DNA of 64,000 nucleotides, taken from NCBI GenBank assembly GCA_029204225.1, contig CM055095.1, positions 75,039,594-75,103,593 on the forward strand, given 5' to 3'. This DNA comes from Diphasiastrum complanatum (Eukaryota > Streptophyta > Lycopodiopsida > Lycopodiales > Lycopodiaceae). The notes under the pieces are model-generated. The model saw only the letters and a program-made list of their open reading frames with translations, was not told the origin of the DNA and made no database searches. Shown here in pieces: positions 20,745 through 31,325 of this stretch. The position numbers and the translations under genes are program-made. The stretch's first letter is position 1. Each line of letters starts with the position of its first letter.

Positions 20745-21490
20745 GTTGAACCAAGACTTCTGAGATTGATTGCCTTCCTGGAGAAGTCATAAAGTCAAGG
20801 ATCTTTGCTTTTCAATATGATTTGAATGTCATCTTTGTTTTCGTTTTTGGTCTAAACATGCCTTTTGAGGATGGATGCAGTAGAACCCATGAGTTTTTTA
20901 TATATCTTGTTGGTTATCAAAATCAAGCATCATCCTTTTCATTGTGAAGAATCACTAATTCAATTTTAGATCTTGGTCTCCTGGCCATACCGATTGCTTC
21001 CAAAGTTTAGCGCCAAATTCTCAAATCTATAAAATGCCAAATCGACTCAATGTTTTATGATACTTATTCAATGTGAATGGATAACTGGACCACAATAGTA
21101 ACAACATGTGGTAACTATGCTTATTGTCTAACTGTGATGCATGTCACCAATTCCTATGCATGTGATGACTTACTGTTGGCAAACCTGTGTAGTTTGAAAT
21201 TTATGAGCATATTAACCGGTGTGGTTAAATAATTAACTATAGACAATGTTGTCAGGCATATTCACACGTTCAGGGCAGACACTATCCACCAATAGCATTT
21301 TCCCATCCTGCCCGGTGGCAAATTCAAAATTTTTAAAAGTTGATTTTTATAACTTTATTATTTCTATTTACGTTACGTAGATTTCAAATATATGCAATTT
21401 CATTGGGCCACATGGCGGATGAAACTAAGAAAAAAATAAAAAGCATCTTTAGGAAGAGTCTTTTTTTAATTTTGAAACTCCTCTAATGAT
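20745..21490. other. non-coding stretch containing a short dispersed repeat
   Basis: No gene is seen. The segment about 21365-21490 (gttacgtag, then cattgggccacatgg, a poly-A/T part, and ctcctctaatgatt) recurs at about 59255-59368 with the same landmarks in the same order. It therefore marks a dispersed repeat of unknown type. Confidence 0.5.
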
Positions 21491-21518
21491 TACCTCAAGT
21501 AACTATTCATTGTAGAAA

Positions 21519-21865
21519 GTGAGGATGGAATCACTTCTTGAGATGAATGATGTTTTGGATATTGTTGTAGGTTTGGAGGAGAGACTAGCAACACAACAAG
21601 AACAATTGAGGCATGATAAGAGGGCCAAAAGGGCTCTACACATGATCAAAATGAATGTTACCAATGAGTTTCTCAAGGAAGTTGGTAAGTGTACTTCATC
21701 AAGTGAGGCTTGGGATTCATTGAAGAAGCTTTATGAATCCAAGTCTAGTTCTATAGTGTTGACTCTAAGAAGACAAATCTTTTCTTGTTTGCAAAAGAGT
21801 GAAGAAAGTCCAAGTACTTTTATTTTGAGGATGAAAGCATTGAATGATGAGTCAACACTGCTAGG
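21519..21865 (+). pseudogene. copia gag N-terminal part (element N)
   Basis: Reads RMESLLEMNDVLDIVVG, KRALHMIKMNVTNEFLKEVG, SEAWDSLKKLYESKSSS and FILRMKALNDESTLLG, matching the gag cores of A and B. The upstream start is missing, since the match begins at the MRMESLL block. Coding homology stops at about 21862, where the inverted-repeat element begins. Confidence 0.85.
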
Positions 21866-22078
21866 GTTTTTTTCAGGGCAAAAACCCTGGTTCTCTCTCA
21901 TAGCTATGGATGTCTTCAAGAAGATATGCTCTAGCATGCTTGCCTCTCCACGGCCACCCACGGCCTTTTGCTAGCATCCACATAGTACCAGGGTGCCCTG
22001 CCTTCTACTTCTACAGCAACAAAATCTGCTTTCTATTGAGAGAGAACCAGGGTTGTTGCCTTGAAGAAAACCCTAGCA
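21859..22078. repeat. 220-bp element with inverted termini of about 45 bp
   Basis: The left arm, 21859-21902, begins TGCTAGGGTTTTTTTCAGGG and ends CTCTCTCATAG. The right arm, 22033-22078, is its reverse complement with few mismatches and ends AACCCTAGCA. The arms enclose about 130 bp without coding. The shape is that of a MITE or foldback element. I see no clear target duplication. It could also be structured leader DNA of the copia inserted beside it. Confidence 0.6.
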
Positions 22079-22659
22079 GATAGAAGACTGGAGGTTTCTT
22101 GGGCTCTGCTCAGTCTTATACTGAGATCTTCTTGCAGCTCCCTACCTGGATGAGGTCGCCCTACCTCAAGGCATCTAATGCAATTTACGGCTCTTTGATT
22201 GATGCGGTATTGACTACAAACAAGCAGAATTTTTTAGAAATCCGTCAACACCCCATGAAACTGGAAATTTCTCAAATTTCCTCCGTTTTCAACCAAATTT
22301 GCTCCTATAAATTGCCATGGCTCTCCATCACTGCTCTTTGCATTCTCATGCAGCCCTGTTGCGTCAAACGGCTGTCAACACAGTGAATTCTGAACCCACT
22401 GTCGATGATTTTCCCGAAACCACCGAAACTGCAAGATTTTCCGTAAATTCTCCCTGAAAGTCACCTAGACGATCATTATGATCTTCCCCAAAGCTCCGAT
22501 CGAAGGAACTTTGCTGTCTCCCGCCATCTGGACTGTCGATATCCCGTATGGAGTCCTCTCTCCTGAGACACTCCGAGTGCTTTTTTTCTTAGTGAAAGAC
22601 GCTATCCCATAGCTCCACCGAATCGTGCATACTTGCATCACCCTGATGCTCTGATACCA
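22079..22659 (-). other. leader and primer site of copia element O
   Basis: The minus strand reads TGGTATCAGAGC at 22648-22659, the Met-tRNA primer site, followed by about 570 bp of non-coding leader. No gag of O is present, so only the LTR and leader of this copy remain. Confidence 0.65.
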
Positions 22660-22660
22660 A

Positions 22661-23018
22661 GTTGAAATTCCAATAGAATCTAGTGCTGTATGCAGATCAT
22701 ATCACACAATCACCATAGCCACTCCTCACAAGCTCTCAAAGATGGCACAACAAAAGTTAATAGATTACAAAGAAACACTGTACATATAGGGTATTCACAA
22801 ACTACATGAAAAGGCAAGTGTCCTAAAATTGGCCTACCACCTGTCAAATTAAGGTCGGGCCCAATATGGCCAAATTCGACTGACAAACTTGGGACATGCC
22901 CCCAAGTATAGCAAGTACTGTAAATAACTCTGTACAAGCTAATTTTTTCTATGTGTGGCTACTCGGCTAACCCAAGTAGCCGGATACGGGATTAGTGCCC
23001 GATCAATATATCCTAACA
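22661..23018 (-). repeat. 5' LTR of copia element O (about 358 bp)
   Basis: On the minus strand it starts TGTTAGGATATATTGATC and ends GGAATTTCAAC just before the primer site. Its inner part shares cactgtacatata with the D LTR at 29336, suggesting related families. Confidence 0.65.
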
Positions 23019-23126
23019 GGTCACATCTTGATCACAACCATATACAGTAAACCAAATAAACTGTACACTAATTACATCATCACATTTAGAGCTTATACTA
23101 ATGAATCAGATTAGAACTGATTTTTA

Positions 23127-23896
23127 ACTGGTGAGTGTGCAATCAAAGGGATTTGCACAATTCCTATTTCTCTCTCTACAAATAGAAATGTTCATTTGGA
23201 GGATGTCTTGTCTATTCCATCTATTACCAAGAATTTTCTTAGTGTGAGTCAAATGCTAAGTAAAGGCCTCAAGGTTGAGTGTGATGGAGATGCTTGTATG
23301 ATCAAAAGGAAGGATGTCTTAATTAGAAAAGGTAAAAGGCAAGGGAAGGTGTTCAAACTAGATGCTTGTGTTATTGCTAACCAAGTTGGATGTGTTGCAA
23401 GAGAGCAGTTACCTATTCAAGAGGTTTGCATAAAAGGATGTGACACCTCAACTTCAAGTCATTGGAGGTAATGGCTAGAAAGAAGGTTGTGATAGGTCTT
23501 CCAAGTTCTTTAAGTGGCAAGTCTTGTGCTTTGTCTAAGTCACATAGACTACCTTATACTATATCTACATCTAGATCTACAAAGCCTTTTCAATAGTGGA
23601 GCTAAGATGTATGTAACTTTCATTAATGATCTTAGTAGATTTTGTTGGATCTATCTACTAAAAGCAAAGACGAAATGTATGATGTCTTTGTTAAGTTCAA
23701 GAATGCAAGGGAGAACTAATTTCCCACAAGGATCAAGTGCTTAAGGAATGACAATGGTGGTGAGTACATATCTACCAAGTTCAAGGCCTTTTGTGATGAG
23801 TATGGGATCAAGAGCGAGTACACAACATCAAGGACCCCACAACAAAATGGAGTGGCTGAAAGGAAGGATAGGACTTTATGTGAAAGTGTTAAAGCC

Positions 23897-23898
<2 letters not shown>
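23127..23898 (+). pseudogene. copia protease end, GAG-pre-integrase and integrase (element N)
   Basis: Starts within the protease C-terminal half (CAIKGICTIPIS, LEDVLSIPSITKNFLSVSQML). It then runs through KLDACVIANQVGCVAREQ to a broken zinc module, with shifts near 23450 and 23590. The core shows YVTFINDLSRFCWIYLL (FIND where FIDD is usual), LRNDNGGEYIS and PQQNGVAERKDRT. It stops at the microsatellite. Confidence 0.8.

Positions 23899-23940
<42 letters not shown>
23899..23940. repeat. (GA)21 microsatellite
   Basis: An uninterrupted run of 21 GA units, followed by degenerate purine-rich sequence to about 23985. It marks the exact end of integrase homology. Confidence 0.95.
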
Positions 23941-23945
<5 letters not shown>

Positions 23946-23997
23946 CAAGAGAGAGAAAGACATTGCAAGAGAGAAAAATTAGGCGAACGTCAAATTA

Positions 23998-24115
23998 AGC
24001 ACAGTAAAGGCCATTTGGTTGGGCAATAATGGCCTCAATGCCCATTATTTATTTGGTCCGATTATTTTGTGGTAATGGCCCTCCAATTGGCCATTACCTA
24101 ATACACAATGGTGAT
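23998..24115. repeat. MITE-like stretch with two hairpins
   Basis: GGTAATGGCC and GGCCATTACC form a perfect 10-bp stem at 24071-24080 and 24089-24098 with an 8-base loop. A second weaker hairpin (ATAATGG/CCATTAT) lies at about 24031-24052. The phrase GGCCATTTGGTTGGGCAATAATGGCC nearby resembles termini of small plant DNA transposons. No matching far terminus is seen. Confidence 0.4.
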
Positions 24116-24164
24116 GCACCTGTTATTCTTCATGTGGATTCGGCTTTGTGTTTTTCCACTGGGA

Positions 24165-26420
24165 CATCGATCACAGTTACGGATAAAAAATATCAATCAC
24201 GTTCATGACGACTGCTCCTTTCGCTAGTGTTTTGGATCACACACCTTAAGCTATGGATTGATTTTCTCAGTTATCTTTGATGATCCGTTGCTAGAGTTTT
24301 GCTTTCTGGCTGCTTGGCAATTGCTGATTATGTTCGAGGCAGAATTTGTCTGCCGTCGCCTGCATTAGCAGCTGCATAGCGTTGTCTACTAGGAAAGAAC
24401 AGTTTGCCTAACTATTTTATATGAAAGCTGATTGTGATACCTGATCATTGGTGGCATCTGGATATGACTTGGAGCGTAGACTTGAGTCTGAGTCTTCAGT
24501 CCGTGTCAGTGTGCCTTTGTTGACTTAAGTCTTCCGGCTATTCTAAATTGATCTGAGTGTCGACTCTCGAGTCCTTTCGGTTTCGGTGTGTGGAGGCAGT
24601 GGAGCTGAGTCTTTCGTCCTCGTGGAGCTCGCAATATCTTAGATACAGATCTCTTGCCGCTTTCCTGTAACGGAAAGTTGACCAACAATGCAAGTTAGGA
24701 GAACGCTGCATTACACTGATGACAGGATGAGCTGCGTCGGTATCTAGTATGTGGTTTTGAAAGGATTTAGTGGCAGGTCCTTAAGACTCTATACCAATGA
24801 GTATTCTTCATTTAAGTAGACTTACCTGAGCTAGAAAGATCCTTCGCCGAAGTTTAGTGTTCTGGTCAAAACACTGGATTGAGAAATAGATGACGGACAC
24901 GTCGGACAGCACAATTGATCGCATTTTTTGTAGTCTTAGTTGTGCAGACCAGCAGACCTAAAATCGGAGCATCATCCATTGTTTGTTTGATATTATAACG
25001 TGAGTGCAGTGCTACCAGTGTAGCAAGAAGAAAGCACCTGGGTGAGTGACCAGGGCTCCCGGCTGGGAAACCTCTTTTGAGTTATTTAAAAAAGGGCTGC
25101 ATTTTTTTAACTTTTCGATGAAGATTTTATAATATCGATTTATGAGAAATTATGTAGATTTTATTCCTATACTTTGCCAGTTTCCCGAGACTAAGGAGGC
25201 TCGCAAAGCATGACGCAATAGGCTCATATGCGAATACATTCTGCACGTCACTATTCACCTGCCCGCCTGTAACCAGTTTAATGGTCTCTCTCCAGCTGTC
25301 TCTTCGAGATTGCAATAGCGATAATGTTTTGGATAAGCGATTTGTTGGCGCTTTCCAGGATATCACAAGGTTTACGTTTTGGCCGATTATGCTATAGGTC
25401 TTTGTCTCAATAGCATTTCCATCTTCTAAGAAGAACTTATATCATTGCCAAATTATTGCGATGGAAACCTGAGATGGCGAATATATATGTATTTCGTTCT
25501 CTATGATCTATTCTCAGAAATATTGGTGGCTGGTTTTGATATGGAAACAGGGGAACCTAGGACCTCGACCTTTCTATCGTGAAAATTTCGACGACTTAGA
25601 ACGTCTGTCTGGTGGCTTGATTGAGGTCACTGTCATTGCTATTCATTAATTTTTTTTGTGCAGCTTGGTCTTAGACGGGACATGACATCTGCGATTCTGC
25701 CATTGAGTCTCTTGCTTTTCAATGCTGCATATGCCTTTTTAGTATGAACGTCATGTTTCCAGGTTCCCTTGTTTCCAAATCGAAGTCAAATACCAGGTGC
25801 TTAACGAATTTTTTGAAGATGTTTGAGAGGACTTCACAGGTACATGTTTTTTTTTTTCCGAAAGAAAACTTCGCCTACTTATGACTTGCTTTCAAAGGAA
25901 CACGAGAGTCGTCTTCTTGCTACGAGTATCATCCGTCTGGGATTTCCAGGGTCGTTGGTAAGTTTATAGAGATACGGCAAAGTGGTACATTATGCTAGAA
26001 GAACGTCAACCTTTGTAATAATAAAATTTCAATATTTTTCTTTGTACTCTAAATCAGTAAAGCGGCAAGGCACTAACAACGATACTAACTGTTGTTTAAG
26101 GAGGAAATGCGTTACAGCTGGTTGTTAAATTATTGCTGACACAACGTCTTTTTTGACAATATATGTATATGACATTGTAGTGTCATCTTCCCCGAGTATC
26201 CTGTAAGGACTCGATGGCGAGAAGCTCAAGCAAGCAGACTGAACGACTGTGGTACTAGTTTGCTTATGGAGAAGTGGGAACAGTTTTGACAGGCTAATGT
26301 ATTTTATCTGTAATTCATGTGTCGTACTGAAATTTGTGTTCCAAGTTCAGTATTACTCTAAGACAATCTGACAAACTTTAGAAAATTACTGTTGGTCAAT
26401 TACGAGATGACTTACTATGA
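24165..26420. repeat. long diverged direct repeat R1 (non-coding)
   Basis: The sequence aligns in order with R2 (61560-64000). Shared landmarks include gctgattgtgata, agttaggagaac, gcagcatccattg-like text, ggttttgatatgga, ccaggttcccttgtttccaaatcgaagtca, gtgcgttacag and gagaagctcaa. It has no long reading frame on either strand. It carries a conserved inverted repeat: 25536-25559 and 25760-25783. It is less A+T-rich and more CpG-containing than neighbouring retroelements. The nature of the repeat is unknown; it could be very long LTRs, a non-autonomous element, or a segmental duplication. Confidence 0.7.
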
Positions 26421-28589
26421 TTGGATATAAATGACGTCGTGCTGGTAAGCTTCATTCTGGTGAATCTGTAAGGTTTCAATGTACTACGGAAGGAACAAAG
26501 GAAAGTTGAAAGTGACGGACTTCTAAATATTGAGTAATCTGGGTTACAGCCTCATTCTCAGCTTGCACATATTGTCAGCCACTTCATGGATCTTTGATCC
26601 AAGTATACTGAGGTTTTCTGTGCCGTTTGCCACCGGCCCACCAGGTATGCGCATCTAGAAATTTCTGCTAAAATAGTTTTTGTCAAGCTTCTGACAATAT
26701 TGCACTCTTACGATCTCTCACACTGCCAAAAGGCTAATTTACGGTATTCAGAATTCTATAAGCTGACAACGGCTCCTGGAATTCTTGTTATATTTAAAAA
26801 GATGTGGTGCCCAAGAATATGTGGTGGTCTTTTTTTCGACATATTGTATTGAAAACTAGAACTATATATATACAAATGTTAAAAATGTAATGTAACCATC
26901 TTGCAATTGTCTAACCGAAACTTCAAATTCACCAACCAAGTGATATATTAATCTGAGTTGGGTAGTTTTTTATGTTTTGCATCAAGTTGGTATGAGATGT
27001 TGAACACATACCTTCATACTTTCTTGAAGCACGAACTACTACTTGACTCCCAACAAGTATCTTGGAACTTGAAGATATTGGAAACAGAATAACTTACAAT
27101 CCAGCTTTGTGTTCTCACTAATATTAGAGAAAGTGTAAGCATTATGTTGCATATGACTATGGCCCTTACATGGCATAAAGAGGCACGATGTTTTAACATT
27201 AGCCTAATGATGCACGAAAAGCATTGATAGAGATTTTCATGTGATGGTGGGCCTATCTTGTTGGAGAACATAAAGGTTTTCGTGTGGGGTAGGCCAACCT
27301 AGTTGAAGAGACTACATAACGTATGGACAAAAGCATTTTGCAAGGTAGATCCAAGGTTTAAATGGAAAAAAAAATTGAAGTTAATAATTGCATGGCTCTT
27401 ACTCTAAGGTCAAGGATTCGCAATCCAACCTATTGTATTGGTGGAGAGCATACTCTCATGGAAATTACTTGGAACAAGAATGTTGTGGCATTATGCCACA
27501 AAGGCCTTGCCATAAAAGTGAAAATTTGGATTGAAAAATAAAAATTATCTCAATTTTTTATTTTTTTCTTTGAGGTTTAATGAAAATGTCATATTGTCTT
27601 TTATTTACTTTATGTCAACAATTTTAGCATTATGAGAAGGCATTCACGACATATTATGAGAGTAATAAATTGATTTGATAGAAATAGAAGTTATTACATG
27701 AGGTAGTGAAATACAACAAGTTGGTTGCTTAAAAAAACAAGTCGGCTATAAATTTCAAATATTTTCCTTACGTAGTTGTACTATTCCAATTTTCATATTT
27801 TGCCCAAATTTGACCCACAAATAAACCATCTCTAGTATTGTGATGCATGTCATATACTTGAACTGCCTAATCTCAAAATGAATGCGTAGGACTAGTTCTT
27901 AGTTCTTCGTTGATGACATCGCAGACTTCATCTGGAAGCTCTTCCCATTGGTAGACTTTTGGTTTAGGCCTGTAGGCCACGGTGGAATTTACCTTGTATG
28001 AAAATTGCACATGAGCAATAGGGCCTAGCGTTTGATTGACAGACATGCAAGAAAAAACATAACGTAAAAGTGTGTAAAAAGAAAAGTAAAAAAATGAGCA
28101 AACTAAAAGATCATGATCACAAAAAGACATAGGTTACGGACTTACAAACACATATTCAAACTCACATAACAATGTCAATCAGTAAATCTCTCAGTAGTGA
28201 AAAACTAAGTTTGCCTGGGCAGCGAATACTAGGATGTTTACCTACAAAGATAAAGCATCCACGTATTATGGGAAATTGTTGCATCATAAACACAGCTTGG
28301 TTTGGATCGTAGATCGGGGCATTAGGATCATACTAATAATATACCATTGATTCAGAGGATTATCCTGGTGGTCTCCTTAGGGACCGATTTAGGTGCGAAA
28401 CATTTACTATCGAGATAATTGAGAGCTTGTTCGTCACTCATCTCCTCACCATTCTCTGAAAGAGTTCCATCTTTCGATACATGTGAAGAGGTTTTAGATC
28501 ATTAAGATCCAAAATCATCCCTTTGATCTTTGGTTAGAAAGACAACAAATCACCAACATTGCCAATGTAGAAAAATCAACATCTACTCT
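26421..28589. other. intergenic stretch, no recognised gene
   Basis: Mostly A+T-rich and non-coding. One short minus-strand open stretch at about 28020-27873 (YKVNSTVAYRPKPKVYQWEE, then LPDEVCDVINEEL) reads like protein. It follows a pyrimidine-poor region and has no partner exon, so I cannot support a gene. Confidence 0.5.
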
Positions 28590-28864
28590 ATGAATGAGAC
28601 GCAAACTCTAATAGAACATCAATCAAAAGTTGAGGTGCCCCATCCTTTTACGCCAAACCTCTTGAATAGATATTTGTTCTCTTGCAACACATCCAACTTG
28701 GTTTGCAATAACACAAGCATCTAGTTTGAACAATTTTCCTTGTCTTTTAACTTTTGCAATCAAGATATCCTTCCTTTTGATCATGCAAACATCTCCATCA
28801 ACTCCACTTTGAGACCTTTACTTAGCAATTGACTCACACTAAGTAAATTCTTGGTAGTTGATGG
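28590..28864 (-). pseudogene. copia protease/GAG-pre-integrase fragment G
   Basis: On the minus strand the DNA encodes SLSQLLSKGLKV-like text, then a phrase matching KLDACVIANQVGCVAREQ of element N and a matching pre-integrase stretch. It ends at 28864, where the LTR of element C starts (TGTGAATT). It is therefore the older target or neighbour of C. Confidence 0.75.
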
Positions 28865-29212
28865 TGTGAATTTTTTGTTGTATGAAAATGATTGATTGTA
28901 CTAATCAATCCTCAAGAGGTGTTGATTGCCAAATCAAGTGATCTAACAAGTTCTATTGATTTGATCAAGATCTAGATGTAGAGACTTTGAGCAGAGAGCA
29001 AAGTACAAGACTCAATGATAGTATACAAAGCATAAAATCACAATTCTAATGGTGAAATCACAAGCAAAATGCATAAGACCTCAATGTCTCATCAACTTCT
29101 CATTGATCAAGGAAATCTACTTATAGATCAAGTACAAGCATGACCTGTATGTTGATTCAACGGGTCTGGCATGTGTGAAAAGTGCCACATCATTTAGATT
29201 CACCATTGGGAG
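28865..29212 (-). repeat. 3' LTR of element C (truncated)
   Basis: Starts TGTGAATTTTTTG and aligns closely with 34424-34790 over the inner part (cctcaagaggtgttgattgcc, gatctagatgtag, cacaattctaatggtg). It lacks about 83 bp present in the 5' LTR after gatgtag, the part carrying the former G-box. Past 29160 it resembles the B LTR (gagtgccacatca). Confidence 0.75.
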
Positions 29213-29232
29213 CAAGTTATTTCACTTAGAAT

Positions 29233-29515
29233 TTGCTTTGCACAGGAACACAGATCATGCTACACAGTAACACAGACAGAAAACACTCTCCTCAGCAAGC
29301 TCACATAGCAACTGTATTTCACAAAATGAAATTACACTGTACATATATTTATTCACTCAGGCAACCCATGCATGACCCAAGTTGCCGTTGGCAGGATGCG
29401 TGTCCCATGGACTTGCCTTGTGGCGAGGCCAACTGATCCTTATCCACCGATAGGACCCACAGTACAGTAACACAGTGATTCTAACTTTAATTCTAACTCT
29501 CTTCCTTAAAGTAGA
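29233..29515 (-). repeat. probable 3' LTR of fragment D
   Basis: It begins after a purine tract (AAGGAAGAGAG on the minus strand, near 29500) and contains aacactgtacatata-type text shared with the LTR of element O. Boundaries are approximate. Confidence 0.45.
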
Positions 29516-29584
29516 GTCACTTTTTATACAGTCATATACATAGCTTAAAAGTAAACAAACTTTAAGTATAGAAAGCTTTGATCT

Positions 29585-29755
29585 AAATTTATCAAACTTT
29601 TCTCCAGTAAGTGGCTTAGTGAAATATCAGCTACTTGTTCTTCTGTGCTACAATGAACAACATGAATTTCACAACTCAGTAGCCTCTCATGTATGAAGTG
29701 ATACTAAATCTCAATGTGTTTAGTTCTCGCATGGAACACTGGATTCTTTGCTAGC
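29585..29755 (-). pseudogene. copia RNase H C terminus (fragment D)
   Basis: The minus strand reads LAKNPVFHARTKHIEI, a stop, YHFIHERL, then VADI with a changed LTKPL (LSHLL). These are the last copia Pol motifs. The domain is joined directly to the integrase linker because RT and most of RNase H were deleted. Confidence 0.75.
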
Positions 29756-30246
29756 TAGATGATGCTAGATGAAAGAGCATAATTTGCTTCATACCTTTCA
29801 AGTAGTATCGTCTCTCTTGTTGATCTTCGTAGCTCTCCCTGGTTAGATGATCCTGGAAAGTCATCTATGTCGCGGCTCTCCATCAATCTCTCAAACCACT
29901 TAGGGAGCTTTCTATCAGGTGATCGGCTTCCTAGTGAAAATGTATCCCACGGTACATCCTTCTCCTTGCTTTTGTCACCTATAACTTCAATCCTTCCTGC
30001 ACCAAAAGGTTTGTCCCTACCTCTCCAACCTGTTTCTTGAGGTTGAGTAGTAGTATCTTGAGATGTATCCTCATGTTCATCACTCGGAAGGTCAATGAAT
30101 GGATCATCATCAGGTGGTATCCTCACTATACCATCTTTCCCACTGGATGTGTCTATCTTCTCAGCATCCTCGTCTTCATTCATCTTGGATTCATCAAAGA
30201 TAACATCACGACTTATATGGATTTTGTTTTTGACTGGATCAAACAT
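29755..30246 (-). pseudogene. integrase C-terminal tail and linker (fragment D)
   Basis: Reads FDPVKNKIHISRDVIFDE, the usual end of copia integrase, followed by an acidic, proline-rich linker and GELRRSTRE just before the position where RT should start. The frame is open for about 160 codons. Confidence 0.8.
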
Positions 30247-30298
30247 CTATATCCCTCCACATGATCATCATATCCTAGGAATATGCACTTGATAGCTT

Positions 30299-31287
30299 TT
30301 ACATCGAGTTTACGTCTCTCTTCCTTATGAATGTGTACAAAGGCCTTACATCGAAAGATTCGCAAGTGGTCACCTTTGGCTTCTTCTTCGTGAATGCTTC
30401 CTCAGGTGTTATCTTTGGTATGGCAATGGTAGGACTTCTATTTTGAAGATAGACTGCTGTGCTACATGATTCTGACCAAAATTCTTTTGGTAGTTTCATC
30501 TCAACTAGCATAGATCTGGCACTTTCCACAATCGTATGAGTTTTGCACTCAGCTACACCATTGAGAGCAGGAGTATGAGCTTGCGTAATTTGTCTTTTAA
30601 TCCCACATTGATCACAAAGATCATTGAAGTCATTAGACTTATACTCACCTCCACTATCTGATCTTAGGACTTTGATCTTCCTACCTGTCTGATTTTCGAC
30701 CAAGTTTTTCAAGCTCTTGAAGTTATCAAATGCACCTGATTTCTTCTTCAAGAAGTAGATCCACATCTTACGTGACATATCATCAATAAAGGTCATGAGA
30801 TAGAAGGCTTTACCTAAGGACATGGTTCTCATAGCCCGCATAAATCTGTGTGGATTAAATCTAGGATGTTCTTTGCTCTTGCAACACCCCCTTTATTGAA
30901 CTTCTCTCGATGCTGCTTCCCATATACACAAGATTCGCACATCGATTTCAAGTGATCTTCTATGGTAGGCAATCCTGTTACCATCTCCAATTTTCTCATC
31001 AAACTGAGGCTTCCCAAGTTCAAGTGACCAAGCCTCTTGTGCCACAACTCAGTTTGCAAAGGAATGAACGATACAAGTCCATGTTGCCCCTTGATTGTAG
31101 CATTCAACCTGTACAATTTTGTATTGGGCTCTCTTACTCCATCCGCAATAACTTTGAACTTTTGGTTCGCATCCTTCACAAAGCAACGATCATGGGTGAA
31201 TTCTACTTTCAACTTTTGATCAGTAATGACTCCAACATAAAGTAGATTTTTCCTTAGACCTGGTACGTAAAGTACCTCCCTGATCAT
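30299..31287 (-). pseudogene. GAG-pre-integrase and integrase (fragment D)
   Basis: The first part has LYVPGLRKNLLYVG, LWHKRLGHLNLGSL and CESCVYGKQHREKF (intact HHCC), with DLIHTDLCGL holding the first Asp. After a stop near 30830 the second part has FIDDMSRKMWIYFLKKK, LRSDSGGEYKS and HTPALNGVAECKTHT. In the last motif the catalytic Glu is kept, but the following Arg reads Cys. Confidence 0.85.
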
Positions 31288-31325
31288 CCTGCTTTGGCCA
31301 TCATGCAGTTGGATTGAAACTGTGC

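Larger units (their letters stand above)
21519..23898 (+). mobile_element. Ty1/copia element N, split by two insertions
   Basis: Gag (21519-21865) and protease to integrase (23127-23898) belong to one plus-strand copia element. About 1.26 kb of foreign DNA lies between them: an inverted-repeat element and the 5' end of another copia (O). Both LTRs are missing, as is everything after the integrase core, which ends at a GA microsatellite. It is related to fragment G at 28590-28864. Confidence 0.8.
29233..31287 (-). mobile_element. Ty1/copia fragment D
   Basis: A Tnt1-like copia copy without gag or protease active site: GAG-pre-integrase and integrase (31287-30299), integrase tail and linker (30246-29755), a direct jump into the RNase H C terminus (29755-29585), a purine-rich tract and LTR-like sequence to 29233. 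RT is deleted. It is lodged within element C. Confidence 0.75.

Noticed and set aside
21519-22078. The continuous 151-codon frame running from copia gag into the inverted-repeat element as a real fusion protein
   Set aside because: Gag homology stops exactly at the left arm and the extra residues match nothing; the open frame is chance continuation.
24165-26420. R1/R2 as an integrated pararetrovirus or other viral DNA
   Set aside because: No movement protein, coat protein, protease or RT motif is visible in either copy on any frame.
29755-31287. An envelope-like or extra gene in fragment D
   Set aside because: All open parts are explained by GAG-pre-integrase, integrase and linker of copia.
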